From Actinopolyspora biskrensis (lineage in GTDB: Bacteria > Actinomycetota > Actinomycetes > Mycobacteriales > Pseudonocardiaceae), in the NCBI RefSeq assembly GCF_013408175.1, contig NZ_JACBYW010000004.1:319583-383582 (forward strand): DNA of 64,000 nt, given 5' to 3'. This document shows, piece by piece, positions 31,233-39,666 of this stretch. The notes under the pieces were generated by a model. The model was not told the DNA's origin, did not search any database, and worked only from the letters and a program-made list of their open reading frames with translations. Position 1 is the first letter of the stretch; each line of letters begins with the position of its first letter. Made by a program: the position numbers and the translations under genes.

Positions 31233-31275
31233 GCTTGGCGGAACCTCTCGCGGGCTCTCGCTGCGGTGCCCCGAC
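31233..31275 (+). repeat. Dispersed intergenic repeat (GCTTGGCGGA family)
   Basis: GCTTGGCGGAACCTCTCGCG followed by GGCTCTCGCTGCGGTGCCCCGAC. A copy with a few changes lies inverted at 52106-52149, and a partial copy at about 42351-42385. All are beside stop codons in intergenic DNA. Confidence 0.55.
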
Positions 31276-31337
31276 CTCCGGCGCCGAAGGAAACCCTGAA
31301 TCGCCTACGCAAAAAGAGCCGCGGAAACTCCGAGCGC

Positions 31338-32465
31338 TCACTCGGGGACGAAGGGGTCCACGGGCCGCGCCACCGCCCGCCACGAGGGCTCGGTGATTCC
31401 GAGCTGCTCGTAGATAACCCGGCGCAGGGCATCGGCGGCTCCTCCGGGCCGCGCGAAGGCCGCGCTCACGAGCTCGGCGTACCCCTCCACCGGAGCGGCC
31501 CGCTCGAGCTGCTCGCGCAGCGGGAGACCACGATCCAGGTAGGCGGCGCGCCTGCCCAGCTCCTCCCGCGGGGTGCCCGCCACCACCTCCCGGCGGCCGA
31601 ACTCCGCCAGCAGCAGTCGTTTTCCCAGCGCAGCCGCGTACATCCCCAGTGATCCGTGGTCGGAGACCACGGTGTCGGCGGCGACGAGGGCGGCCTTCCA
31701 CCCGTGCTCGGGCGGAACCAGCACCAGCCCGGAGTCCCGGGCCCGGTCGGTCCACTGCCGGATCTGCCAGGGACCGTGCCGGTCCCAGACGTTGGGGTGC
31801 AGCACCAGGGCGACCTGGTGATTCCGCCCCGGCAGCGCGTCCACCAGCTCCCCGGCCAGTTCCGGCGCGCGGCCGAACAGCGCACGCGGCCCCCAGGTGG
31901 ACGCCAGCAGCACGAGCTCGCGGTCCCCGGTCCCGAGGGAGTCCCGGTAGCTCTCCCGGGACGGCGTGCTGATCCGCAACCGGTCGAAGCACGGGTCCCC
32001 GACCACCTCGGCCCGGTCCTTGGCGAGCGGGCACTCGCGGGCCAGCAGCTCGAACTGGTCCCGATGGGACAGGCACACGACCGAGGGCACGACCCTTCCG
32101 TTCCGCACGAGCTGCTCGTGCGCCAGACCGGCCACCTCCGAGCCGAACCCCTGCCCGGAGGGGAGGTGCTTGTGGTGGCCCGCGCCGTGGGAGAGGGTCA
32201 GCACCGGCACGTCCAGCTCGTGCAGCGCGCCGTTGCCGCTGGGGGAGATGGCCAGGTCGAAGTTCCGCCCGCTCGCCTCCGCCCACGGGACCACGTGCAT
32301 CCCCGCGCGGCGGAAGTGCCCGGACAGGTCGGCGTCGAACTCCGAACCGGCGGCGTGGGTGAACCGGGTCTCCACCCGGAAGTCATCGGCGAGCACCGTG
32401 AGCACGTCGGCGAGCCGGTCCAGGGCGGTCAGGTTGCGAACGACCCCGAGAACCCGCCTGCGCAC
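31338..32465 (-). CDS. CDP-glycerol glycerophosphotransferase-like protein
   Basis: About 375 residues from GTG 32465 (GGGGGA eight bases upstream), beginning VRRRVLGVVRNLTALDRL as in actinobacterial homologues. It has the two-Rossmann GT-B-like pattern of teichoic-acid CDP-glycerol transferases (FDLAISPSGNGALHELDVPVLTLSHGAG; VVGDPCFDRL; VVSDHGSLGMYAAALGKRLLL). Some relatives are mislabelled translation initiation factor 2. The frame stays open upstream through a heptanucleotide repeat to GTG 32657, which would add 64 residues including repeated SREPGAG. Acceptor and donor are unknown. Confidence 0.8.
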   Translation of the reverse strand: MRRRVLGVVRNLTALDRLADVLTVLADDFRVETRFTHAAGSEFDADLSGHFRRAGMHVVPWAEASGRNFDLAISPSGNGALHELDVPVLTLSHGAGHHKHLPSGQGFGSEVAGLAHEQLVRNGRVVPSVVCLSHRDQFELLARECPLAKDRAEVVGDPCFDRLRISTPSRESYRDSLGTGDRELVLLASTWGPRALFGRAPELAGELVDALPGRNHQVALVLHPNVWDRHGPWQIRQWTDRARDSGLVLVPPEHGWKAALVAADTVVSDHGSLGMYAAALGKRLLLAEFGRREVVAGTPREELGRRAAYLDRGLPLREQLERAAPVEGYAELVSAAFARPGGAADALRRVIYEQLGITEPSWRAVARPVDPFVPE

Positions 32466-32490
32466 GGGCGCGGTCCCCCAGGGATCACCC

Positions 32491-32588
32491 CGGCTCCCGG
32501 CTCCCGGCTCCCGGCTCCCGGCTCCCGGCTCCCGGCTCCCGGCTCCCGGCTCCCGGCTCCCGGCTCCCGGCTCCCGGCTCCCGGCTCC
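32491..32588. repeat. Heptanucleotide tandem repeat, 14 copies of CGGCTCC
   Basis: 98 bases of uninterrupted CGGCTCC units. It lies 26 bases upstream of the preferred GTG start of the transferase gene and inside the longer possible reading frame. Seven is not a multiple of three, so gain or loss of a unit shifts any frame that crosses it. Confidence 0.95.
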
Positions 32589-32694
32589 ATCCACATTGTA
32601 CCCATCGACGTTTCCTCGGCCGGACGGTCCGCCGCGGGACTGCTGAGCCGTCGACACGGGCCCGATCCTATCGCCACGAACCGGTTGGCGGGAC

Positions 32695-34188
32695 TCACTC
32701 GACGGTCTGGGGCTCGCGCCGCTCGGAATCGTTGATCTCCACCCGGTTCCGCCCGCCGTGCTTGGCCCGGTACAGCGCGACGTCGGCCGCGGTGAACAGG
32801 TCCTCCAACCGCGCCGGTCCCGCGGCGGCCCCGATGCTGACGGTGGGGAGGCGCTCCAACTCGCCCAGAACCTGGGACCAGTCGTGGCCGTCGACGGCTG
32901 CTCGGATGCGCTCGGCGACCACGGGGCCCGCGGACCGGCCGTCACCGGTCGAGTCGACGAGCAGTATCACGAACTCGTCCCCGGCCCACCGGCAGAGCAG
33001 GTCGTCACCGCGGCACTCGTTGCGCAGCAGCCCGGCCACCTCGCGCAGCGCCGTGTCGCCCATCGAGTGCCCGGCCCTGTCGTTGACGTCCTTGAACCAG
33101 TCGACGTCCAGCAGCAGCAGCCAGGGAATGCACCCCCTGGAGGCGCTCCGCTCGATCAGCCCCGGCCCGTAGCGCTCCAGGCCGAGCCTGTTGGCCAGCC
33201 CGGTCAGCGGGTCCCGCAGCGCCGCGGCCTCGGCCGCGTTGGCCTTGCGCTGGGCGTGCACCGCGATGCGCCGCTGCTCCAGCGCCTGGGCGAGCCCTTC
33301 CCGCAGCACGCTCACGGTGCTTCCGGAGGCACGCAGCGCCCTGCGCAACGCGGTGGCCTCACCCACGTGGTCGCCGAGCTGCTGGCAGATGGACCCCAGA
33401 TCGGTGGAGATCCGCGTGATCAGCAGCGTGTCCTTGCTGAGCTCGGCCCCGTGCAGCGCTCGACTGGCCGCGGTCCTGGACTTGTCCAGCTCGCCCCGCC
33501 TGCGGTGCACCTCGGCGAGGGTCCAGTAGGAGAGCGACTCGCCGAACAGGTCGTCGGTGCGCCGGGAGTCCTCGAGAGCCTCGAGGACCCGTGCATGGGC
33601 GGTTCGGAGGCTTCCCAGCTCCACCAGCGTGCGTGCGCTGCTGGCCATCGCCCGCCTCCGCAGCGCCCCGTACGAGCTCAGGCTGATCGTCTCGTTGAAC
33701 TTCTCCAGCCCGTCGGAGAGGTAGCGTTCGGAGGCCATTTCGTGCACCAGCACACGCGCCACCAGCGTGGTCCCCTCGCGCAGCAGGCAGTGCGCGAGCG
33801 TCTCCGGGTCGTCGGACTCCCGTGCGATCCGCACGGCGCGGCTGAGCAGCTCGAGCGCCGGTGTGCTGTGCCCCTCGAGCAGATAGCCGAGCATGCTCAG
33901 GGCGTGCGCGGTGGAGGCGTCGTTGCGCCACTCCGCGTCCAGCTCGCTCCACGCGTCGGCCGCGAGTTCCAGCGCGAGCGACACCCGCCCCAGCCTCCAG
34001 GCGAGCAGTGCCCGGTGCACGATCACGACCGGGCGGCTCCACTCGTTGCCGACGAGGTTGGGAGCGCTGGCTATGGAGTCGTCGAAGGCGGCCTCGCACT
34101 CCTCGATCCGCCCGGAGTCGAGTAACAGACGCACATGACGGTCCTGCTCGGGTATCCGGCCCACCAGCATCGGATCGTCTTGTTCCAC
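32695..34188 (-). CDS. TPR-GGDEF diguanylate cyclase
   Basis: A 497-residue protein starting at GTG 34188 (GAGGA upstream). About 310 residues of helical TPR-like repeats precede a GGDEF domain with DPLTGLANRLGLERYG, LLDVDWFKDVNDRAGHSMGD and the signature AGDEF, a variant compatible with activity. It should make cyclic di-GMP under control of a protein partner bound by the TPR region. This organisation is typical of actinobacterial cytoplasmic cyclases. It is one of three GGDEF-type genes within 22 kb. Confidence 0.9.
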   Translation of the reverse strand: MEQDDPMLVGRIPEQDRHVRLLLDSGRIEECEAAFDDSIASAPNLVGNEWSRPVVIVHRALLAWRLGRVSLALELAADAWSELDAEWRNDASTAHALSMLGYLLEGHSTPALELLSRAVRIARESDDPETLAHCLLREGTTLVARVLVHEMASERYLSDGLEKFNETISLSSYGALRRRAMASSARTLVELGSLRTAHARVLEALEDSRRTDDLFGESLSYWTLAEVHRRRGELDKSRTAASRALHGAELSKDTLLITRISTDLGSICQQLGDHVGEATALRRALRASGSTVSVLREGLAQALEQRRIAVHAQRKANAAEAAALRDPLTGLANRLGLERYGPGLIERSASRGCIPWLLLLDVDWFKDVNDRAGHSMGDTALREVAGLLRNECRGDDLLCRWAGDEFVILLVDSTGDGRSAGPVVAERIRAAVDGHDWSQVLGELERLPTVSIGAAAGPARLEDLFTAADVALYRAKHGGRNRVEINDSERREPQTVE

Positions 34189-34292
34189 GGCGTCCTCGCA
34201 CTCCGAGATCGCGAAGTCACCGGGTCGGGCCGAACCGGCGTGGTTCGGTCCCCGGGGAGTCCGCGTCGATTACGCGACCTTCGCGCATCAGG

Positions 34293-34982
34293 CTACCGGG
34301 TGAAATCGTGCCGGTACTTGCCGTCATGCACAACATCGTCCAGTTGCAGCCTGCTGCGCCAGCCGTGCCGTTCCAGGTCGGGCTCCTGCGCGAGCTCCTT
34401 CACCGTGCCGAGGCACAGCCAGGCGACCGGCCGCACTCCCGACGGGATGTCCAGCAGCCTGCGCAGGAAGTCCTCCCGGTAGAAGCTGACCCAGCCCACG
34501 CCGAGCCCTTCGGCGGTGGCGGACAGCCACAGGTTCTGGATGGCCAGGCAGACGGAGTACAGGCCCGCGTCGGCGATGGCGTGGCGCCCGAGCACGTCGG
34601 GGGAACCGCGTTCGGGGTCGTAGGTGACCGTGATCCCGATGGAGGACTCCACGATTCCCTCGACCTTGATCTTGGAGAACGTCTCGGCGCGCTCCCCGCT
34701 CAGCTCGGCGGCGAAGACGCTGCGCTCCGCGAGCACGTGCTCGCGGAAGGACCTGCGAGTGGCCTCGTCGCGGACGAGGACGAAGTCCCACGGCTGGGAC
34801 AGCCCCACGCTGGGCGCACTGTGCGCCGCGCCGAGTACCCGCCGGAGCACCTCGGGGGGGATCTCCTCCCCGGTGAACTCGGAACGCACGTCGCGACGTC
34901 GGTTGATCACGTCGTAGAGATCGGATGTCGGTTGCGAGGAGTGAGCCCCTCGTGGTTGTCCGGCCGTTGTCATCCTCGCCAT
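34293..34982 (-). CDS. bluB: BluB-type nitroreductase (5,6-dimethylbenzimidazole synthase)
   Basis: A 229-residue flavin enzyme: YDVINRRRDVRSEFTGEEIPPEVLRRVLGAAHSAPSVGLSQPWDF is the BluB-style N-terminal core (short parts RRRDVRSEF and APSVGLSQPWDF). IGITVTYDP and a GVGWVSF...RRLLDIPSGVRPVAWLCLG segment follow. BluB breaks down FMNH2 to form the lower ligand of cobalamin. ATG 34982 is used; ATG 34973 is an alternative. No cobalamin riboswitch is visible upstream. Related nitroreductases share the fold. Confidence 0.85.
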   Translation of the reverse strand: MARMTTAGQPRGAHSSQPTSDLYDVINRRRDVRSEFTGEEIPPEVLRRVLGAAHSAPSVGLSQPWDFVLVRDEATRRSFREHVLAERSVFAAELSGERAETFSKIKVEGIVESSIGITVTYDPERGSPDVLGRHAIADAGLYSVCLAIQNLWLSATAEGLGVGWVSFYREDFLRRLLDIPSGVRPVAWLCLGTVKELAQEPDLERHGWRSRLQLDDVVHDGKYRHDFTR

Positions 34983-35127
34983 CCTGCCGTGCGTGCGGCG
35001 GGTCTTCCCAGAGGGCCGAGATGTGAATGATCCCGCGCACTTTTCCGATAGCTCGTGCGGTGGGGAACCTCCGGGCGGGTGTGACCCCGGTCATAGATTT
35101 TTCGACACGCCGGTGATCCCGGCCCGC

Positions 35128-35145
35128 TTCTCAGTCTGTTCTCAG
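35128..35145 (+). promoter_or_regulatory. MprA-box-like direct repeat upstream of mprA
   Basis: TTCTCAG at 35128-35134 and again at 35139-35145, start to start 11 bases. This is the architecture described for mycobacterial MprA boxes (two 8-mers separated by 3). It lies 23 bases before the mprA ATG and fits autoregulation. A matching pair precedes pepD. Confidence 0.75.
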
Positions 35146-35168
35146 GGCTTCGGGTAAGACTGGGGGAC

Positions 35169-35861
35169 ATGCGCATTCTCGTCGTCGACGACGACCGTGC
35201 CGTGCGGGAGTCCCTGCGGAGGTCCTTGGAGTTCAACGGTTATCAGGTCGAGCTGGCCTCGGACGGTCAGCAGGCCCTGGAGTCGCTCACCGCGGCACGT
35301 CCGGATGCGATGGTTCTCGACGTCATGATGCCCAAGGTCGACGGGCTGGAGGTCGCCCGCAGGCTCCGCGGCACCGGGGACGACCTGCCGATCCTGGTGC
35401 TCACCGCGCGGGAGGCCGTTTCCGACCGGGTCGCCGGGCTGGACGCGGGAGCCGATGACTACCTGCCCAAGCCCTTCGCGCTCGAGGAGCTGCTCGCCCG
35501 GATGCGGGCCCTGCTGCGCAGGGCCTCGGCTCCCGAGCCGGGAGCCGAGGAGCCGGAGCCGCTGCGCTTCTCCGACCTGGAGCTGGACCCGGGAACCAGG
35601 GAGGTGCGCCGGGGGGAGCGCGGGATCAGCCTGACGCGGACCGAGTTCGCGCTGCTCGAGCTGCTGATGGCGCACCCGAAGCAGGTCCTGACGCGCAGCA
35701 GGCTGCTCGAGGACGTGTGGGGCTACGATTTCCCGACCACGGGCAACGCGCTCGAGGTCTACGTCGGCTATCTGCGACGCAAGACCGAGGCCTCGGGGGA
35801 ACCGCGTTTGATTCACACCGTCCGTGGAGTCGGATACGTGCTTCGGGAGACTCCGCCGTGA
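35169..35861 (+). CDS. mprA: Two-component response regulator MprA
   Basis: A 230-residue OmpR-type regulator: receiver domain with DDD, phospho-acceptor Asp 51 ([12 protein letters not shown]) and Lys 101 (YLPKPF), then a winged helix ([12 protein letters not shown]...[12 protein letters not shown]...VRGVGYVLR). Gene order with mprB, pepD and moaB2 matches the mycobacterial envelope-stress locus. The stop overlaps the mprB GTG. It is expected to bind the direct repeats before itself and pepD. Confidence 0.93.
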   Translation: MRILVVDDDRAVRESLRRSLEFNGYQVELASDGQQALESLTAARPDAMVLDVMMPKVDGLEVARRLRGTGDDLPILVLTAREAVSDRVAGLDAGADDYLPKPFALEELLARMRALLRRASAPEPGAEEPEPLRFSDLELDPGTREVRRGERGISLTRTEFALLELLMAHPKQVLTRSRLLEDVWGYDFPTTGNALEVYVGYLRRKTEASGEPRLIHTVRGVGYVLRETPP

Positions 35862-37300
35862 CAGCACCGGCACCACCACCGCCCGATCTGATCGAGGCGC
35901 AGCCCACCGACGAGAGGACCGGCAGATGGCAGCGCGTCTCGCTGCGCAGCAGGGTGACGTTGTTGGCGGCCATCTGCGTGGCGGGAACGGTCGCGCTGGT
36001 CTCCATCGGGGCCTTCGTGACCGTCCGGGAGAGCCTCTACGAGCAGGTGGACCAGAACCTGCAGGAACGCGCGAGTCAGGCCGTGTCGGGGCCGCAGGTG
36101 CTGGAGCCGAACCTGCGGTCGGTCCCGGCCGCTTTCTACGCCGCTGCCAACCTGCGGATCTGCCTGGTCTCGGCCGACGGGAAGTCGGTGACCGGCCCGG
36201 GGGAGGCACCGCCGTGGGGCGGGGACGAACTCTCCGTCGCCAGAGGCGAGTCCCCCTCGTCGCTGCGCACCGACGAGTCCACCAACAACAGGGTGATCGC
36301 GTTGCCCGCGGGCGACGACATGGCACTGGTGATGTCGCAGTCCTTGGCCCCGACGAAGGCGACCCTGGCGCAGCTGAGCGTGGTCCTGGTCGTGATAGGC
36401 GGCGCGGGGATCCTGCTGGCCGCCGCGGCGGGGACCGCCGTGGCGCGTCCGGCGCTGCGTCCGGTGCAGCGGCTGACCGCGGCGACCGAACGTGTCGCGC
36501 GGACGGGTGACCTGCGTCCGATCCCGGTCAGCGGTGACGACGAGCTGGCCCGCTTGACCACCAGTTTCAACAAGATGCTCGGCGCGCTGGCCGAGTCGCA
36601 GGAACAGCAGCGCAGGCTGGTGGCCGACGCGGGGCACGAGCTGCGCACCCCGCTCACCTCGCTGCGGACGAACCTGGAGTTGTTGATCGCCTCCGACAAG
36701 CCCGACACCCCCCGGTTGTCCGATGAGGACCGCGCCGAGATGCTGGACGACGTGCAGGCCCAGCTCACGGAGCTCTCCGCCCTGGTGGGGGACCTGGTGG
36801 AGCTCGCGAGGGAGGACGCCCCGAACGCCGTGCACGAGTCCGTGGAGCTCGTCGACATCGTCGAGCGGGCCTCGAGCAGGGCCAGGAGGCGCACTTCCGA
36901 GGTCGAGTTCGACGTGCGGCTGCGGCCGTGGACGCTGCTCGGCGATGCCACGGCGCTCGAACGGGCCGTGCTGAACCTGTTGGACAACGCGGCCAAGTGG
37001 AGCCCGGCCGGGGGAACCGTCCGGGTGGAGTCGCGCCAGCACGACGCCGGGTTCGCCGTGCTGGAGGTGGCCGACAGCGGGCCGGGGATCCCGGAGGAGG
37101 ACCGGCCGCACGTGTTCGAGCGGTTCTACCGCTCCACCGAGGCCCGCCCGCTGCGTGGTTCGGGGCTCGGACTGGCGATCGTCAAGCAGGTCGCCGAGCG
37201 GCACGGGGGCAGCGTGCGCGTGGGGGACGCCCCCGAGGGGGGGACGTTGCTCTCGATGTACCTGCCCGGCCGCCCGAGCGCCTCCACCGAGAACGGCTGA
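35858..37300 (+). CDS. mprB: Sensor histidine kinase MprB
   Basis: A 480-residue kinase starting at GTG 35858, overlapping mprA by four bases. Transmembrane helices lie near 33-53 and 170-192 around an extracytoplasmic domain. A HAMP region, an H-box ([13 protein letters not shown]), an N-box ([12 protein letters not shown]) and G-boxes ([19 protein letters not shown]) follow. In mycobacteria MprB senses envelope stress and is restrained by DnaK. The canonical neighbours support the name. Confidence 0.93.
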   Translation: MTAPAPPPPDLIEAQPTDERTGRWQRVSLRSRVTLLAAICVAGTVALVSIGAFVTVRESLYEQVDQNLQERASQAVSGPQVLEPNLRSVPAAFYAAANLRICLVSADGKSVTGPGEAPPWGGDELSVARGESPSSLRTDESTNNRVIALPAGDDMALVMSQSLAPTKATLAQLSVVLVVIGGAGILLAAAAGTAVARPALRPVQRLTAATERVARTGDLRPIPVSGDDELARLTTSFNKMLGALAESQEQQRRLVADAGHELRTPLTSLRTNLELLIASDKPDTPRLSDEDRAEMLDDVQAQLTELSALVGDLVELAREDAPNAVHESVELVDIVERASSRARRRTSEVEFDVRLRPWTLLGDATALERAVLNLLDNAAKWSPAGGTVRVESRQHDAGFAVLEVADSGPGIPEEDRPHVFERFYRSTEARPLRGSGLGLAIVKQVAERHGGSVRVGDAPEGGTLLSMYLPGRPSASTENG

Positions 37301-37380
37301 CCGCGCGGCGGCGAACGCGGATGTCGTGTTGGAGCCGACACGCTTGGCTTCGACGCGTAGTCTTGTAGGATGTTGTTGCT

Positions 37381-37399
37381 TTGTGTTGTTTTTGTGTGG
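37381..37399 (+). promoter_or_regulatory. T/G-rich putative DeoR operator and promoter
   Basis: TTGTGTTGTTTTTGTGTGG is a low-GC stretch (extending left to about 37363) in the 248-base gap before the DeoR gene. It contains a repeated TTGTGT...TTTGTGTG. DeoR-family proteins often bind T/G-rich direct repeats of this kind, and the region must hold the deoR-galT promoter. Confidence 0.45.
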
Positions 37400-37548
37400 A
37401 CTTGCGGGTAACCGGGCCGACTCGGCGGTGCTGAACGGCCTCGCGAGGACGCGTGAAGGCCGGTGCTTTCGCGGGGCGGAGACCCGCCCCGTGCGGTGCG
37501 CACCGCACGGCCCGCGGAACCCGGCGCACCCGGTGGGTTGGAGAGACG

Positions 37549-38388
37549 ATGCTGGCACGTCAGCGCCAGGACATGATATTGGACGAAGTGCGCCGGACAG
37601 GTGCCGTGCAGGTGAGTGACCTGGTTCAGCGGTTGGGTGTCTCGGACATGACCATCCGCAGGGACCTCGACGCACTGGCGTCCCGCGGGGAGGTCGAGAA
37701 GGTCTACGGCGGAGCCACCTCGGTGCTCGACCGCAGCACGGACGAACCGGGGTTCGAGGCCAAATCGGTCTACCAGCCCGAGGAGAAGAAGGCCATAGCC
37801 CTGCGCGCGGCCGAGATGATCCGCCCCGGAACGGCCATGGGGCTGTCCGCCGGTACGACCACCTGGACCCTGGCTCGTCACCTCGACGACGTCGCCGACC
37901 TGACCGTGGTGACGAACTCGGTGCGGATCGCCGACGTGCTGCAACAGCGCGGACGCACCGACCGCACGGTGATCCTCACCGGAGGAGTCCGGACCCCCTC
38001 CGACGCGCTCGTCGGGCCGGTGGCCGTCCGCGCGCTGCAGTCGCTGCACCTGGACGTCGTTTTCCTCGGGGTGCACGGGATGAGCACCAGGGCGGGATTC
38101 ACCACCCCGAACCTGGACGAGAGCGAGACGAACCGCGCACTGGCCCGCACCGGCAACCGCCTCGTCGTGCTGGCCGACCACGCCAAGTGGTCCACCGTCG
38201 GGATCTCCACCATCGTCGGGCTCGACGAAGCGGACGTGCTGGTGACCGACGACGGGCTGCCGGACGAAGCCCGCGCCACGCTGAACGACCACGTCTCCGA
38301 GCTCGCGATCGCACCCGTCGCCGCGGCGGGTGGCGCAGCGGCCGGCTCCTCGGAGGAAACGAATCCGAAGGAGGATGACGGGAAGTGA
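37549..38388 (+). CDS. DeoR-family sugar regulator
   Basis: A 279-residue protein. An N-terminal HTH (RQRQDMILDEVRRTGAVQVSDLVQRLGVSDMTIRRDLDALASRG, motif DMTIRRDL) and a DeoR sensor domain with sugar-phosphate-binding features (GLSAGTTTWTLA; VVTNS; VILTGG; GVHGMSTRAGFTTPN) are present. ATG 37549 has GGAGA upstream. It overlaps galT (GTGA), so it is probably the local repressor of galactose metabolism, responding to a galactose phosphate. Confidence 0.9.
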   Translation: MLARQRQDMILDEVRRTGAVQVSDLVQRLGVSDMTIRRDLDALASRGEVEKVYGGATSVLDRSTDEPGFEAKSVYQPEEKKAIALRAAEMIRPGTAMGLSAGTTTWTLARHLDDVADLTVVTNSVRIADVLQQRGRTDRTVILTGGVRTPSDALVGPVAVRALQSLHLDVVFLGVHGMSTRAGFTTPNLDESETNRALARTGNRLVVLADHAKWSTVGISTIVGLDEADVLVTDDGLPDEARATLNDHVSELAIAPVAAAGGAAAGSSEETNPKEDDGK

Positions 38389-39479
38389 GGCGGACCGCGC
38401 GGCGACTGGCCGACGGCAGGGAGATCATCTACTTCGACGCGGACTCCTCGGCGCCGCCGAGGCGGGCCGAGGACGACCGTGAGCTGCCTCCGCAGCCGGG
38501 CCCCTCGGAGATGCGCAGGGATCCGCTGAGCGGTGAGTGGATCGCGATGGCGGCGCATCGCCAGACACGTACGTACAAGCCACCTGCCGACCTGTGCCCG
38601 CTGTGCCCCAGCTCCCCCGGCAGGCTCAGCGAGATCCCGGAAACCGACTACGAGGTGGCGGTCTTCGAGAACCGCTTCCCCTCGTTCACCCGCTTCCCAG
38701 GGGAGGACTACCCGGAGGACTCCGCGGGCCTGCCGACGGACGCGCTGGTGGAGCGGGCCCCCGCGCGCGGGCGCTGCGAGGTGGTCTGCTTCACCTCCGA
38801 GCACAGCGGTTCCTTCGCGGAACTGAGCAGGCGGCAGGCGCGCACCGTGGTGGACGCCTGGGCGGACCGGACCGCGGAGCTCGCCGCGCAGGGGGGTGTG
38901 GAGCAGGTCTTCTGCTTCGAGAACAGGGGTGAGGAGATCGGCGTGACCCTGCACCACCCGCACGGGCAGATCTACGCCTACCCCTTCGTCACCCCGAGAA
39001 CGGCCCAGCACCTGCGCGTCGCCGAGGAGTACGAGAAGCGGCACGGCGGGAACGTCTTCGGCGACGTGCTCGCCGCGGAACGTGCCGGGGGGCAGCGGGT
39101 GATCGTCGATTCCGAGCACTGGACGGCGTTCGTGCCCCCGGCCGCGCGCTGGCCGGTGGAGGTCATGCTGGCTCCGCGCCGGAAAGTGCCCGACCTGGTC
39201 GAGCTCACCGATGAGGAGCGCGACGACTTCGCAGCCGTGTACCTGGACGTGCTGGGCAGGTTCGACCGGCTCCACGACGGCCCGCTGCCGTACATAGCCG
39301 CCTGGAACCAGGCGCCGGTCAACACGGGCAGGAGCCTCTCCTGGCTGCACCTGAACGTGTTCTCGGTGCGCCGTTCGGCCGACAAGCTCAAGTACCTGGC
39401 GGGATCCGAGTCGGGCATGGGAGTCTGGGTCAGCGACGTGACCCCCGAGCAGGTGGCCGAACGCCTGCGGGAGGTGTGA
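38385..39479 (+). CDS. galT: Galactose-1-phosphate uridylyltransferase
   Basis: A 364-residue GalT. It has the zinc-type CPLCPSSP motif near residue 80, the active-site HPH in TLHHPHGQIYAYPF, and the C-terminal WLHLNVFSVRR with another conserved His. It transfers UMP from UDP-glucose to galactose 1-phosphate in the Leloir pathway; galU at 44683 supplies UDP-glucose. galK and galE are not in the window. It starts at GTG 38385, overlapping the DeoR stop. Confidence 0.94.
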   Translation: MRRTARRLADGREIIYFDADSSAPPRRAEDDRELPPQPGPSEMRRDPLSGEWIAMAAHRQTRTYKPPADLCPLCPSSPGRLSEIPETDYEVAVFENRFPSFTRFPGEDYPEDSAGLPTDALVERAPARGRCEVVCFTSEHSGSFAELSRRQARTVVDAWADRTAELAAQGGVEQVFCFENRGEEIGVTLHHPHGQIYAYPFVTPRTAQHLRVAEEYEKRHGGNVFGDVLAAERAGGQRVIVDSEHWTAFVPPAARWPVEVMLAPRRKVPDLVELTDEERDDFAAVYLDVLGRFDRLHDGPLPYIAAWNQAPVNTGRSLSWLHLNVFSVRRSADKLKYLAGSESGMGVWVSDVTPEQVAERLREV

Positions 39480-39644
39480 CGTCCCTCCCGGACACCGACT
39501 GGGCGGGGCGGCGCCGAAACGTCCACCCGAGCAGCCGGTGCCGCCGTGGGATCCCGATCCGGCCCCCGTGGCTTCGCCGCGGGAACCACCCGCGCGAACC
39601 GGGGTGGTGAGTCTTTCGGCAATCATCGTCCGACTCCCAGTCTG

Positions 39645-39662
39645 ATCTCAGGCGGTTCTCAG
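39645..39662 (+). promoter_or_regulatory. MprA-box-like direct repeat upstream of pepD
   Basis: ATCTCAG (39645-39651) and TTCTCAG (39656-39662), start to start 11 bases, the same spacing as before mprA. It ends four bases before the first possible pepD start. Confidence 0.75.
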
Positions 39663-39666
39663 TCGC

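Noticed and set aside
32491-32588. CRISPR-like array
   Set aside because: Contiguous 7-bp units without spacers; it is a simple tandem repeat.
34983-35127. Cobalamin riboswitch before bluB
   Set aside because: The leader upstream of the 34982 start is short and lacks the B12-box-like conserved core.
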